A stretch of DNA of 64,000 nt from Saprospiraceae bacterium (lineage in GTDB: Bacteria > Bacteroidota > Bacteroidia > Chitinophagales > Saprospiraceae): the NCBI GenBank assembly GCA_016716335.1, contig JADJWN010000008.1, positions 1 to 64,000 on the forward strand, read 5' to 3'. Shown here in pieces: positions 44,612 to 54,599 of the stretch. Position numbers and translations under genes: made by a program. Below the pieces are notes generated by a model, which worked only from the letters and a program-made list of their open reading frames with translations, ran no database searches and was not told where the DNA came from. The number at the start of each line of letters is the position of its first letter. Within the stretch, counting starts at the first letter, position 1.

Positions 44612-45880
44612 TTATTTGAGTTTAATCTGGAATGTATGTAAAAAATTATCAAAGGAGTATGTGATTTCCCAATGATTCAGTTCAACAATCTTTTTTATGA
44701 TAGCCAACCCTAATCCGTTTCCATGCTCAGATGGATTGGATTTTGAAAATCGTATAAATATTTTATCCACATCCAGAGCTTTGTTTTCTCCGGTATTTGA
44801 AAAGCTGAGTGTGTCCTCCGTTAAAGTTACCTCTATGTGTCCATTTTTCACATTGTGTCTGATGGCGTTTAAAAAAAGGTTACTGATAAGAATTTCTATC
44901 AATACAGGATTTGCAAATACAGTGCTATGCTCTCTTAATTCTGTTTTTATCTTAATATTATTGGCGCTTGCCTGCTCTGTAAAAAAGTCCAGGAGATTTT
45001 TAATTATCTTTGTTAAACTGACATTTTGTTTTTCCTGATAGCTGTCATTTTCAATTTTTGATAGCAGTAATAAATTTTTATTGAGTCGATTTAATCGTGC
45101 AATGGCATCATTCAGTGAATTCAAAATTTGATACTGTTGTGCAGTGAATTCTCCGCTTTGAATGAGCATATCAATTTTTGCCTGAAAGACCGCTAATGGA
45201 GTTTGCAATTCGTGGGCTGCATTTTCAATAAACTCCCGTTGACTTTGGTAAATCAGGGTGTTTTTCTCAATCAATCTTTCAAGACTGTGATTCAGGCGGG
45301 TAAATTCCTCAACATCCGTTTTCGGGAAATCTGGTTTTATAGATTTGTCTATTTCAAATTTTTCAATCTGATAAAGGGTTTCATAAAAGGGTTTCCAAAG
45401 ATTTTGAGACCATTTTCTGTTGATGATCAGCAAGCCTAGCAACAATAATAAAATTATGATAAAGAATAATATTGCAACACTTTTTATTAAATCTTCCGTC
45501 TCTACCAGGTTGATTCTTGCAGATAATGTGTAGGGCTTGCCTTCAATTAAAATGCGGGCATTGAGTTCCCGATAGGGTTCGTCTTCTTTGGAAAGACTAT
45601 CGAAGTAAACACTGTAAAAAAGTGTATCTTTCAGAACAGGAGTTGGATCTTTAATTTTTACATCCCGATTAAAGCTGTTCCAAACCGGAATGTCTGATTC
45701 TTTCAAAGATGAGGCGAAATATTTCAGAAATTCATTTTTCCGAAGAATCAATGCTTCATCTGCATCATCAATGTATAGCTCTTCTGTTGCGATGTAAAAA
45801 AAAGGAGCTGAAACCAACAGTACAAGCAATGCGAAAATCGAGTATGCTCTGGATGTCTTATTTAAAAGTTTTTTAGTCAT
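44612..45880 (-). CDS. Sensor histidine kinase
   Basis: 422 residues: membrane helices at ~12-32 and ~133-153 enclosing a periplasmic sensor of ~100 residues, dimerisation/phosphoacceptor motif AAHELQTPLA with H223, and HATPase boxes NLFLNAIRHN (N) and GNGLGLAI (G). It autophosphorylates and passes phosphate to the response regulator encoded 8 nt overlapping upstream. The linked genes suggest it senses an envelope or export-related signal, which is inference. Confidence 0.9.
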   Translation of the reverse strand: MTKKLLNKTSRAYSIFALLVLLVSAPFFYIATEELYIDDADEALILRKNEFLKYFASSLKESDIPVWNSFNRDVKIKDPTPVLKDTLFYSVYFDSLSKEDEPYRELNARILIEGKPYTLSARINLVETEDLIKSVAILFFIIILLLLLGLLIINRKWSQNLWKPFYETLYQIEKFEIDKSIKPDFPKTDVEEFTRLNHSLERLIEKNTLIYQSQREFIENAAHELQTPLAVFQAKIDMLIQSGEFTAQQYQILNSLNDAIARLNRLNKNLLLLSKIENDSYQEKQNVSLTKIIKNLLDFFTEQASANNIKIKTELREHSTVFANPVLIEILISNLFLNAIRHNVKNGHIEVTLTEDTLSFSNTGENKALDVDKIFIRFSKSNPSEHGNGLGLAIIKKIVELNHWEITYSFDNFLHTFQIKLK

Positions 45881-46550
45881 TCTGCCATTTATAACCTAAT
45901 CCGTAAACAGTCTTAATGTAATCACCTGAGCCTGCCTCTTTCAGTTTATTTTTTAAGTTTTTTATGTGTGCGTACACAAAGTCATGATTGTCCAGCATAT
46001 CTGCCATATCACCTGAAAGATGCTCGGCAATAGCTCCTTTAGAAAGTACTTTATTTTTATTGCCAATTAAATAAAGCAATAAATCAATCTCCTTTTTGGT
46101 TAAGTCAATCATTCGCCCATCTACTTTTACGGTTTTTGCGAATATATCTATCTCGATTTCATTGAATGTGACAATATTACTTCCTTTAAAATTTTTCCTT
46201 CTGATAAGCGCCTGTATCCTTACCAGTAATTCCGATAAATGAAATGGTTTCGTCAGGTAATCATCTGCTCCCAGTTGAAGCCCTTCAATTTTACTTTCCA
46301 GTGTTTCCCTGGCTGATATGATAATGATTCCTTCAGTTTTATTCTGTCTTTTGAGTTCCTTTAAAATTTCAAATCCATTACCGTCAGGAAGCATTAAGTC
46401 GAGTAATATGCAATCATATTCATACATCGAGATTTTTTCTACCGCCGCATCCACCTTATTCACCCACTCACATAGGTAATTATTGTCTTTGAGATACGCT
46501 TTTATGCTTTCTGCCAGTTCGTATTCATCCTCAATAAGTAATAATTTCAT
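45873..46550 (-). CDS. OmpR/PhoB-type response regulator
   Basis: 225 residues. Receiver domain with acidic pocket EDE (residues 7-9), phosphoacceptor D51 in LLDLMLPDGNG, K103 in LTKPF; then a C-terminal winged helix (DLTKKEIDLLLYL to YIKTVYGLGYKW). It is first gene of the co-directional block and probably controls the efflux genes downstream. Confidence 0.92.
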   Translation of the reverse strand: MKLLLIEDEYELAESIKAYLKDNNYLCEWVNKVDAAVEKISMYEYDCILLDLMLPDGNGFEILKELKRQNKTEGIIIISARETLESKIEGLQLGADDYLTKPFHLSELLVRIQALIRRKNFKGSNIVTFNEIEIDIFAKTVKVDGRMIDLTKKEIDLLLYLIGNKNKVLSKGAIAEHLSGDMADMLDNHDFVYAHIKNLKNKLKEAGSGDYIKTVYGLGYKWQND

Positions 46551-46600
46551 TTACCTGAATTATTTTATTTGAAAAATAGATACAGTATTCCTATTTCAGG

Positions 46601-47536
46601 CTAAATCTCCACCATTGCTACAAATCCAAGTGAACCCACCAGTATCCATTTATCCTGCCATACACCTAGGTCGTACAGGTCAGCATCAGTGTCCAAACGT
46701 ATATAAGTCCAGCTTTGGCCGCTGTCTTTGCTGTACCAGAGTTTGCCCTTATTGCCCAGAAGCACTATCATGTCACCGGCCTTCACTAATTTTCTGAAGC
46801 TGTTGATGCCCCCGCCCTTGATCCGGCTGCTGACGTTGTGCCAGATATCCCCGCCATCCAGAGTCTCCATCAGGGTGCCGTTGTAGCCGGCAATCCAGCC
46901 CTGCCTTTCATCTATAAAGTATATAGAAGCAAAAAAATCCCCCCTGACGCTGAGTGTCTGCCAGTGTACTCCTCTGTCATTTGTTTTTATCACCCTGCCA
47001 TAGCCTGCTGCAATCAGAGTATCTGCCCCGATATTTACAAAATCACTGATCTCAAAATCAAAATACTGAACAGAATCGAGGTTCAACTGTCGGCTATAAT
47101 AATAAAGATATCCTTTTTGGTAGGATTTTCCGCCACCTGCTATGATACCCTTGCCGGTGTCCCTTATGACATGCAGAATATCCCATCCTGTGGAGCGGTG
47201 AAATTGCCAGCTATCTGTCCCTTGCTTAGAATACAAATAACCATCCACCCCTACCGTCAGTAATCTGCCTTGACTGTCCTCCCGAAGATCAAAAAGCAGT
47301 TTGTTGCTGAAACTGTCTTTTTTCAATGCAAGCGGATCGAAGCCTGTGTAAATATTGCAATAGTTCCATACATTGCCACCGAGGATGGTGATATGGTCGC
47401 CTGCATCTACATGTATGCCGGTGAGCAGATCTCTGTTATGCAAGGGTATCCGCAGTAATTCGGGATATAAATCCGGTTTAGAACAGGACTGTGTCAATAA
47501 TACAATACAGCAAAACCGAATGACAGAGAGACGCAT
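46601..47536 (-). CDS. Asp-box/YCF48-like repeat lipoprotein
   Basis: 311 residues, signal with lipobox LLTQSCSK. Asp-box-like motifs include KTNDRGVHW, METLDGGDIW and YSKDSGQSW, giving a small beta-propeller related to YCF48 and to the larger protein at 4-6.6 kb. Likely surface or periplasmic; binding partner unknown. It starts directly at the stop of the upstream gene, so the two are coupled. Confidence 0.7.
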   Translation of the reverse strand: MRLSVIRFCCIVLLTQSCSKPDLYPELLRIPLHNRDLLTGIHVDAGDHITILGGNVWNYCNIYTGFDPLALKKDSFSNKLLFDLREDSQGRLLTVGVDGYLYSKQGTDSWQFHRSTGWDILHVIRDTGKGIIAGGGKSYQKGYLYYYSRQLNLDSVQYFDFEISDFVNIGADTLIAAGYGRVIKTNDRGVHWQTLSVRGDFFASIYFIDERQGWIAGYNGTLMETLDGGDIWHNVSSRIKGGGINSFRKLVKAGDMIVLLGNKGKLWYSKDSGQSWTYIRLDTDADLYDLGVWQDKWILVGSLGFVAMVEI

Positions 47537-48037
47537 TTATTTCTCCTTGGCCAGAGATGCTTTGGTAAATATCGGGAAGGATGCACTGCCGTAGTGCGAA
47601 AATTTGCTCTTGGACTTAATGGGCGACTGATATACCCTGACAAAATTGGTCAGCATTACTTTGATATCTTCATAATTCATATTGCGGCTGTTGGGCTTGG
47701 GATAAAAAGCAATATGATCGATGGTACCATCCTTATTCCAGAATACATTAAACCAGTACTTGGTGCCTTTCAGATCCACATTTTGGGTAGCGGCAAAGTT
47801 TTCAATATCCTTCAGAAATAGTGTCCAGTTGTCATGGGTTAGCTCCATGGAATTGTCACATACCGTGAAAAGCAAGGTATTGTAATCTTTGACTAATTTT
47901 TCAAAGGCATGCTCATGCTCTCCGATAAAGAATACAGAAGGCACCCACTGCTGGGAGGAAGCCTTGTTTTGCGCAACTGCACAAAATGCCAATCCTGTAA
48001 AAAGTACAGCCGGGAGGAAAAACCGGAATGAAAGCAT
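47537..48037 (-). CDS. Exported hypothetical protein
   Basis: 166 residues with signal peptide (LLFR-type hydrophobic core ending FCAVAQ). The mature part contains KYWFNVFWNKDGTIDHIAFYPKP, reminiscent of TonB-C-like or envelope beta folds, but I cannot assign a family. It ends exactly where the Asp-box lipoprotein begins; probably a two-gene operon. Confidence 0.6.
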   Translation of the reverse strand: MLSFRFFLPAVLFTGLAFCAVAQNKASSQQWVPSVFFIGEHEHAFEKLVKDYNTLLFTVCDNSMELTHDNWTLFLKDIENFAATQNVDLKGTKYWFNVFWNKDGTIDHIAFYPKPNSRNMNYEDIKVMLTNFVRVYQSPIKSKSKFSHYGSASFPIFTKASLAKEK

Positions 48038-48483
48038 GGGTAAACCGTATTTAAAATACGAAGATAAGGACTTATCGCTAACAATGCAAATTTTATTTAT
48101 AAATTAACAGTTTTGGATATATGAACTGTTGGTGCCCCAAGCTTTTCACTTAATCAAATATCACATCACCGGAATTATGCATTAAAACTTTATGATGAGG
48201 GTTGAATTGACAGTATAATCAGGCAATTCAGCAAAGGAATTTGATGGGCATACTACTCTGAGTCAATACAATGACTGCTTGAGCAGTAAATACAAACCGA
48301 TATAGATTTTCGGATACATGATCCGGTTTTAATATTTTCATACGGTCAGGCAGGTCAGAAATTCTGATTTTCGATTTGCATGAGCGGAAAAGGACACAGG
48401 ATTCAATGTGCTTAATTTCCGGTTGAATTTCAATAAACTCAATTATTTAAAGTATTGAATTACAGAAATATATCCCGTTATTT
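48038..48483. other. 446-nt gene-free gap
   Basis: AT-rich spacer downstream of the tail-fibre-like gene and upstream of the minus-strand pair at 46.6-48.0 kb. No open frame of note, tRNA, hairpin terminator or clear repeat was seen. It presumably holds the promoter of the gene starting at 48037. Confidence 0.5.
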
Positions 48484-51309
48484 TCAGTTCACAACAATTA
48501 TATTGAGTATGCCCGTAGCAGTATTTACCGATTGGTTGCTGAAGTAAAACTCAATAGTATTATTGTCAGCATGTCTGTAACTTACATTTACATGATGCAA
48601 ATGACCTCCCGACGTAAAATCCAGACTTGTCATTACCACGGGGTTATATCCCAGGTTGTGCACCCAGATGGCGGTGGCCTCTCCGAAGGTTGGTGTTGTG
48701 TTGCCGCCTGTAAATGGGTTTATAACAGGGTAAACGGCTCCCGGAATTGAAATGCTGATTTGCTGTACATTTTGTCTCACATGACCGGTCACGGTGAGAT
48801 TACCTGTGACTCTTTGTGATCCATTCACATCCAGTTTGTAAGAGGGTGTTGTGGTGCCTATGCCTACATTACCCGTAGCATTGGGATTGATTGCCAGATC
48901 TCGCCAGGCATTGAGGTCTGCATTGTGTGCACCGATAGCTGCAATATTGTCAAATTGACCTATCACTACTCTCTGGTCACCATTGCCACCTATATTGGCT
49001 GCTACCCAATCACTGTATCCGCTGCCTGGATGGGCAGATGTCACTTTGAGTCCACCTGCTCCGTTTACTACCAGTCTGTTGTTGGGATTCAATTCCCCTA
49101 CACCTACATTTCCGCTATTATTCAGCACCATTCGATACTGATTTGCAGTAGCATCATAAAAGCCAAGTTTTTCAGCGCCGGCACCGGCAGCACTCCCCGT
49201 ACTTATAATGGCAAAATCCCTGGCTCCATCCAGGAACACTGCCGGACCCACTGTTCCGGCTTCGTTGTTTGTGATCCTCAAACCATCATTCCATTGATAG
49301 CCGTTGATATGTAGTCCTGCTACCGGTGATGATGTGCCGATACCCAAAGCTTTTGTCGTATTATTCCAGAAAAGATTTGCATTGTTTTGAGCAATCGTAG
49401 TACCGTCGCTGAATAAAAGACTCCCGGTAGTGAGAGGTGGCAGATTGTATTTATTGTTAAATGAAGTCCAGTCAGTGCTGGTCAATATACCTGATTGACT
49501 TGCACTTGCATTGGGTAGTGCATTTTGTTTGTTATTAAAATTATTCCAGTCAGTGCTGGTCAGGATCCCTGACTGGGACGCACCCGCATTGGGCAAGGCA
49601 TTCTGTTTGCTGTTGAACGTATTCCAATCCAAAGATGATAAAAATCCGTTTTGGCTCCCTGATGCTTGGGACATGGCAATATGTGGTGTTGAAGAAGGAT
49701 TGGTAATAGTCAGGGGAGCTGATACTGTTATATTGCTCACAAGACCGGAACCTGTCTTAAGTGTACCGTCAGGGGCTATTGTCATGGCTCTTGTGCCTGT
49801 ACCTGCCAGATTCGGGATTCTTACAGGTCCCATGGGATTCAAACTGAGCGTATCCCATAGAGAAAAAGCAGCGTTCACAGCTCCGATAGCAGCATTGCCC
49901 TGATAGTGGCCGAGTACTAATTTGTCGCCCCCGGTATCTGCCCCAAAACTTGCGGCAAACCAGTTGCCGGAAGATGAAAAACTGTTCACATTCAAAACAG
50001 CCTGTCCGTCTCCTCCTATATTTACTTTTTTATTTGGTGCAAATACTACAAGGTCATAAGGTGTCTCAGTTTCCACCAGTTGAAATCTCAAGTCAAATGT
50101 CGGATAAGCATAATAGCTACTGTAAAAGTGCCCGTTTGGATATACATCTTCCAGTGTGATGAGTGTAACTGCCAGATTATCATTATAATTTAATTTTATG
50201 GTGTAAGTCAGATTAGCTCCCACATTCAAATTGAGAGGGATTACCACAACAGGTGCTTCTTCGCTCGGTCCGTTAAAATGTGGTATAGTGAAATTTCCAC
50301 TCGCTATGATATTACCGCCAGGTCCTTCTCCCTCTACGATTTCATAATAGGCCAGTGCGCTGGCAATGTAATGAAATGCCCTGATTCTGATAGCATTGAG
50401 TACTCCGTTATAAGTGGTTTTAAAAGATTGAGCTATAAAGGTCGTAGTTGAAGATAAAGACCCGGTGGGGGCAAAAGCATCAACAGTCGTTTGGGCTAAT
50501 CCTCCGGATCTCAGGTTTATATTTTTTGCATTGAGATTTATTTCTGTATTTTCAGCAAGAGTTCCACCGAGTTTTAAGGCTCCATTCAGGGTATTCAGAC
50601 CATTTTGGACATTTATGTCTCTGATCAGCCCGGTAGGGTCGGTGCCGATCAATAGTCCCGTAGCACTGGTGTAATTGCCCAGTCTTACTTTTCCTCCGGG
50701 ATTTATATTCAGTGTATCCCATGCCAGCATATTGAAGTTGGTGGCTCCGATGGTAGCCTGTCCTTCTCTGGTACCAGCCACGAATCGCGAACCGGATTGT
50801 GCGCCTATGTTACTTACAATCCAGGTGTTTCCACCTCCATTACCTGTTGGTGGTAGCAATGAACTGACCGTAAGCGGCGCATTGGGAGTATTGGTACCCA
50901 GTCCCAGATACTTCTGAGCATCATTCCAGAAAAAATGATTGTTGTTTTGGGCAAAGGAAGCATTTGCACCAAATAATACGCCTCCGTTCAGTAAGCTGCC
51001 ATTGAAAGCAAAAAGCTTTTCCCAATTGCCGGATCTATACTGATATAATCCACTGGCACCACTATTCACATAGACCAGCAGACCTTCTGCCGGAGCAGGA
51101 ATGGCTGCCATCTCGGCCATACTCATGCGTGGTATGAGCAATCCCTTGTTGGCGCTGCTTACATCCAGCATTGAGGATGGATGCGGATTTGCATTGGTAG
51201 TATTGATGGATACCTGTGCGGAAGATGAAAAGTAAAAACCTGCAAATACAAAGATTGTCAGAATCACTTTATTGTAATGGAAATTCAGGGATTGTAAAAT
51301 GGAGTACAT
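48484..51309 (-). CDS. Tail-fibre-like surface protein
   Basis: 941 residues from ATG 51309, with a signal peptide ending SSSAQ. The mature N-terminus SSMLDVSSANKGLLIPRMS is a hallmark of large Bacteroidota surface proteins related to phage tail fibres. The body has repeated motifs typical of trimeric fibres: GVGTNTPNAPLTV-like and VGIGTTTPSYKLDVNGS, plus two near-perfect 22-residue repeats with SQSGILTSTDWNNFN (49460-49640). No S74 peptidase or T9SS domain is obvious at the C-terminus, which ends in a beta-rich segment. It probably forms a surface fibre; the ligand is unknown. Confidence 0.72.
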   Translation of the reverse strand: MYSILQSLNFHYNKVILTIFVFAGFYFSSSAQVSINTTNANPHPSSMLDVSSANKGLLIPRMSMAEMAAIPAPAEGLLVYVNSGASGLYQYRSGNWEKLFAFNGSLLNGGVLFGANASFAQNNNHFFWNDAQKYLGLGTNTPNAPLTVSSLLPPTGNGGGNTWIVSNIGAQSGSRFVAGTREGQATIGATNFNMLAWDTLNINPGGKVRLGNYTSATGLLIGTDPTGLIRDINVQNGLNTLNGALKLGGTLAENTEINLNAKNINLRSGGLAQTTVDAFAPTGSLSSTTTFIAQSFKTTYNGVLNAIRIRAFHYIASALAYYEIVEGEGPGGNIIASGNFTIPHFNGPSEEAPVVVIPLNLNVGANLTYTIKLNYNDNLAVTLITLEDVYPNGHFYSSYYAYPTFDLRFQLVETETPYDLVVFAPNKKVNIGGDGQAVLNVNSFSSSGNWFAASFGADTGGDKLVLGHYQGNAAIGAVNAAFSLWDTLSLNPMGPVRIPNLAGTGTRAMTIAPDGTLKTGSGLVSNITVSAPLTITNPSSTPHIAMSQASGSQNGFLSSLDWNTFNSKQNALPNAGASQSGILTSTDWNNFNNKQNALPNASASQSGILTSTDWTSFNNKYNLPPLTTGSLLFSDGTTIAQNNANLFWNNTTKALGIGTSSPVAGLHINGYQWNDGLRITNNEAGTVGPAVFLDGARDFAIISTGSAAGAGAEKLGFYDATANQYRMVLNNSGNVGVGELNPNNRLVVNGAGGLKVTSAHPGSGYSDWVAANIGGNGDQRVVIGQFDNIAAIGAHNADLNAWRDLAINPNATGNVGIGTTTPSYKLDVNGSQRVTGNLTVTGHVRQNVQQISISIPGAVYPVINPFTGGNTTPTFGEATAIWVHNLGYNPVVMTSLDFTSGGHLHHVNVSYRHADNNTIEFYFSNQSVNTATGILNIIVVN

Positions 51310-51507
51310 AAATATTTTGATTTTGATGCCCAAAAGTAAGCTGCCCCTTGAAAGGTGATGAAAACAAACAGGTGACAAAAGGGTGACAGGTTGAAAATTT
51401 CTCTAATACAGAATAGAGCAGAGTGCAGTTTATCTTTGCACAAAATCTATGGCTAAAACCTTTCTTTCATGCGAGTGTCACGTTCAGGGGCTTAAATCAG
51501 GCCATAA

Positions 51508-53290
51508 TTACTCTGCATTGCCATTCATTTTGTGTTTAAGGCGGATCTTTGCTCTTTTAACGCTTGCAGGATCAATATTTTGAAGTAAGGCGATTTCCTT
51601 ATTGGAAAGATTCAGTGCCATATAGGCGGACAATCTGATTTCATTCTGAGTGAGGTTGGGGTGATTTTTTTTCAGGTGTGTGAAAAAATCAGGATGGATT
51701 TTTTCAAAATATACTCTGAATGATTCCCAGGTAGATTCATTGGCATCATGATTCAGTATAAGCTGACGTATTGCAGTCAAAGCTGTTGAAGCGGGTGAGC
51801 CTGCTTCTGTTTTCAATTTTGAGTTTCGCTTTCTATTTTCTTCAGTATCTCTTCTTTTTGCTGCAACTTGAGCGCAGAAATCAGCATCTCTCTGTTTTGC
51901 AGGTCAAGATTAAGTTTCATATTCTCTGTATTCATCTTTTCCAGTTCAAGTTGATTTTCTATATCCTTAGCTTTCAGTAGATGCAGATCTTTTTCCAATT
52001 GCATTTTTTCATTTTCAAAGGCAAGCTGTTTTGAGAGATTCATTTTGTCATTCAATTCTTTACGAACATTCCTTACTCTGATGGCGAGTGCAGTGGAGTA
52101 GGTCACCGGAAACGAAAGGACTGAAATATAAGGGATCAGCAGTGACGCCGGTGCATGATCGTTGGTGGTTTCAAGCAGTAATGTGGATATGATAATCAGT
52201 ATGATAGGTATCAGGTTAGCCATCCAGAATAGCCGTACATTCTTTTGTCGTAGCGATATATTATTGTGCTGACTGTGATAACCATCATTGACCCGAGAAT
52301 AATCATCATATTTGAAAAGAAAATGAAATGGATATCCACCGGAAAAGGGGTGAAATAGCTCATCAACAATGATGTAAGATTGGTGCCAATAAAAAAAATC
52401 ATAAAGTACTTTAGCCGGGTATCCCAGCCAGGAGACAAATTTCGGGTGTTTAAAAAATTTCTGCTCAGCTGAAATATTCCAAAAACCAGAGTAATGATGC
52501 TAATCCGGTTGAGCAAATAATTCAAATCGCCGAAGAAAATCAAATTTTCTGTATTCCCGAATATCCTGACCAACCTGAGATCTGTGATCAGATTCAGAAT
52601 ATTATGGTAAGTGAGTACATACAACAGTGCTCCAAACAATGAAACTAAGTAGTATTTATGTGTGGGTTCACGCAGAATCCAGTAGTCTATGGCTATGTTC
52701 AGCATGTACAAAATGATAATGATGCAACTTATCAATGCCAGCAATTGTATGATTTTTTCTCTTTTTTCGATCAGCTCAAAGCTTTCAATTCTGACTTTAG
52801 GGAAAAAATACCGGCCTTCAGATATAGCTGATGCGTCCACCCTGACAAACATCCGGTTGTAAATATCTTTTTCGAGTTCGCACAGAATTTTTTGATGTCT
52901 TGAACGTGGTGAATTATGCCTTACTCCGGCTCTGTATTCTTTAATACCACCTGTACTGTCTATAATATAGGAAGTGAGATCTATACCCGGGTTTATTGAA
53001 ATGAAATAGAGCCCCCGGGTTGGTACATTTACCTCAATTTTAAACCAGTAAGCCTTATGCCTCCCGGGAATGATGGTATCGTTGCTGCTCCATGAAATTT
53101 GCTCTGATAAGATGTTTTGTATGGTGAAGTTATTATCCGGCACTATGTTCCATTTTAACTGAATTTCATCCGGATTACCTGCAGACAGTAGCCAAGGGAA
53201 AAAGAAGAAAAATGCAAAGTAGCTGTGAGCTGCACATTTAAAAAGGAAGACTGAAGCATATGCTCGACACAACTTCTGAGTGGTGGCCAT
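51508..53290 (-). CDS. 7TM-DISM membrane receptor fused to coiled coil and LuxR-like HTH, two apparent frameshifts
   Basis: Read as one gene of ~594 residues: signal peptide, a 7TMR-DISMED2-like extracellular domain (HKAYWFKIEVNVP), seven membrane helices, a ~75-residue coiled coil (KDLHLLKAKDIENQLELEK), and a C-terminal HTH of the type ending DPASVKRAKIRLKHKM. Frame breaks fall near 52215 (RMY followed by RLFWMANLI if one C is added) and near 51815 (ETQN followed by KTEAGSP). This layout is a known Bacteroidota one-component membrane regulator. Three separate overlapping genes are less likely because each part alone is incomplete. Confidence 0.75.
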
Positions 53291-53535
53291 GGGACTCTTA
53301 ATTCTTCTATACTGATACAGCGCTAAAATTAATATAATTCAATCAGTTATGAAGGCTGTATTGAACCGAATTGCAGCAGATGGTGCCTGATTTGTATAAA
53401 TGGGGCCGAAAACTGATACCCGGATTTGAAGTTCGTTCTAACTTTTCAGGCGGAATTTTGTTTCTTACTTAGTGTTTCTATCAATGATGTTTTGGTATGA
53501 ACGGTTTTTTTCTGTTTTTAAAAATTCAAAATTTT

Positions 53536-54549
53536 ATGAAAAAGTTTTCCACCCTTTTATGTGCGGTTCTCATTTCCGCAAGTTTCATTTACGCCCAACA
53601 TAGCTTACCTCCATTAAATTACGCCTACACAGCTTTACAACCTTACATAGACGCCCAGACTATGGAGATTCATTACTCCAAACACCATCAGGCTTATGTG
53701 AACAACCTCAATAAGGCTCTGGAAGGCAGCAGGGCTGCAGCATTACCTATTGATGAACTTCTCATAGCGGCTGAAAGAAGGGGAGCTGACATCAGAAACA
53801 ATGGCGGAGGACACTACAACCATACCTTGTTTTGGGAAATTCTGTCACCCACACCCAAAAAAGCACCTACCGGAGCGTTATCTACTGCGATCAATGAGAC
53901 ATTTACTTCTTTGGATAGTCTGAAAAAAGCCATGAATGCCGGGGCAGCTGCCCGGTTCGGATCCGGATGGGTATGGCTCTATGTCAATCCTGCCAAAAAG
54001 CTGGCGGTGTGTACCAGTCCCAATCAGGACAATCCTATCATGGATGCTTCCGGTGAGCACAGGGGCATACCTGTACTTGGTATAGATGTGTGGGAACATG
54101 CTTACTATCTTCAGTATCAGAATCGAAGAAATGACTATCTTCAATATGTATGGGAGGTCATCGACTGGGCTGCCGTAGAAAAGAAATATGAGGCAGCGCT
54201 CAAAAGTCCGCTCCTGAAACTTATTGAAAAAGATACATGGACAGAACTCAAACAGTTTCATACTGTGATGGCCCAGACTTTTCATCCCATGGAGGATGGC
54301 AATCTTACTCCCATCAAAACCCGTTCTGCAGAAATGGTGGCCAAAGCCAAAGCAGTAAAGACCGGCAATACGCCTGCTTCATTCAGGACTCCTGAGATCA
54401 ACAAGGCTATTGACGAACTGGTAATGGGGTCTGAGGCGCTTCATAAGCTGGTGACCTCCAAAGCTAAGGACAACAAGATTGTGGATTCGCTGACCAAGCT
54501 GCATGACACTTTTCATGTCATTCAGGGACTCTGCAGTGATGATCATTAA
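53536..54549 (+). CDS. sodA: Exported Fe/Mn superoxide dismutase with an extra C-terminal helical domain
   Basis: 337 residues from ATG 53536; signal peptide to IYAQ. The SOD part (residues ~20-215) keeps all metal ligands: IHYSKHHQAYVNN, GGGHYNHTLFW and DVWEHAYY, with GSGWVWL. After it a ~115-residue helical domain follows: ELKQFHTVMAQTFHPMEDGN, then GSEALHKLVTSKA and LTKLHDTFHVIQGLC. His/Met spacing suggests metal or heme binding, but I do not recognise the domain. Ordinary Fe/Mn-SODs stop at ~200 residues and are cytosolic. It detoxifies superoxide, here probably in the periplasm. Confidence 0.88.
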   Translation: MKKFSTLLCAVLISASFIYAQHSLPPLNYAYTALQPYIDAQTMEIHYSKHHQAYVNNLNKALEGSRAAALPIDELLIAAERRGADIRNNGGGHYNHTLFWEILSPTPKKAPTGALSTAINETFTSLDSLKKAMNAGAAARFGSGWVWLYVNPAKKLAVCTSPNQDNPIMDASGEHRGIPVLGIDVWEHAYYLQYQNRRNDYLQYVWEVIDWAAVEKKYEAALKSPLLKLIEKDTWTELKQFHTVMAQTFHPMEDGNLTPIKTRSAEMVAKAKAVKTGNTPASFRTPEINKAIDELVMGSEALHKLVTSKAKDNKIVDSLTKLHDTFHVIQGLCSDDH

Positions 54550-54556
54550 TGACAAA

Positions 54557-54579
54557 CCTTATTCAGCTTTTGAATAAGG
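54557..54579. terminator. Hairpin between sod and ndh
   Basis: CCTTATTCA and TGAATAAGG form a perfect 9-bp stem with a 5-nt loop 8 nt after the sod stop and 21 nt before ndh. There is no T-tract, so it may be an mRNA stabiliser or processing site rather than a strong terminator. Confidence 0.5.
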
Positions 54580-54599
54580 ATTCAAATGGATAGAGACCA

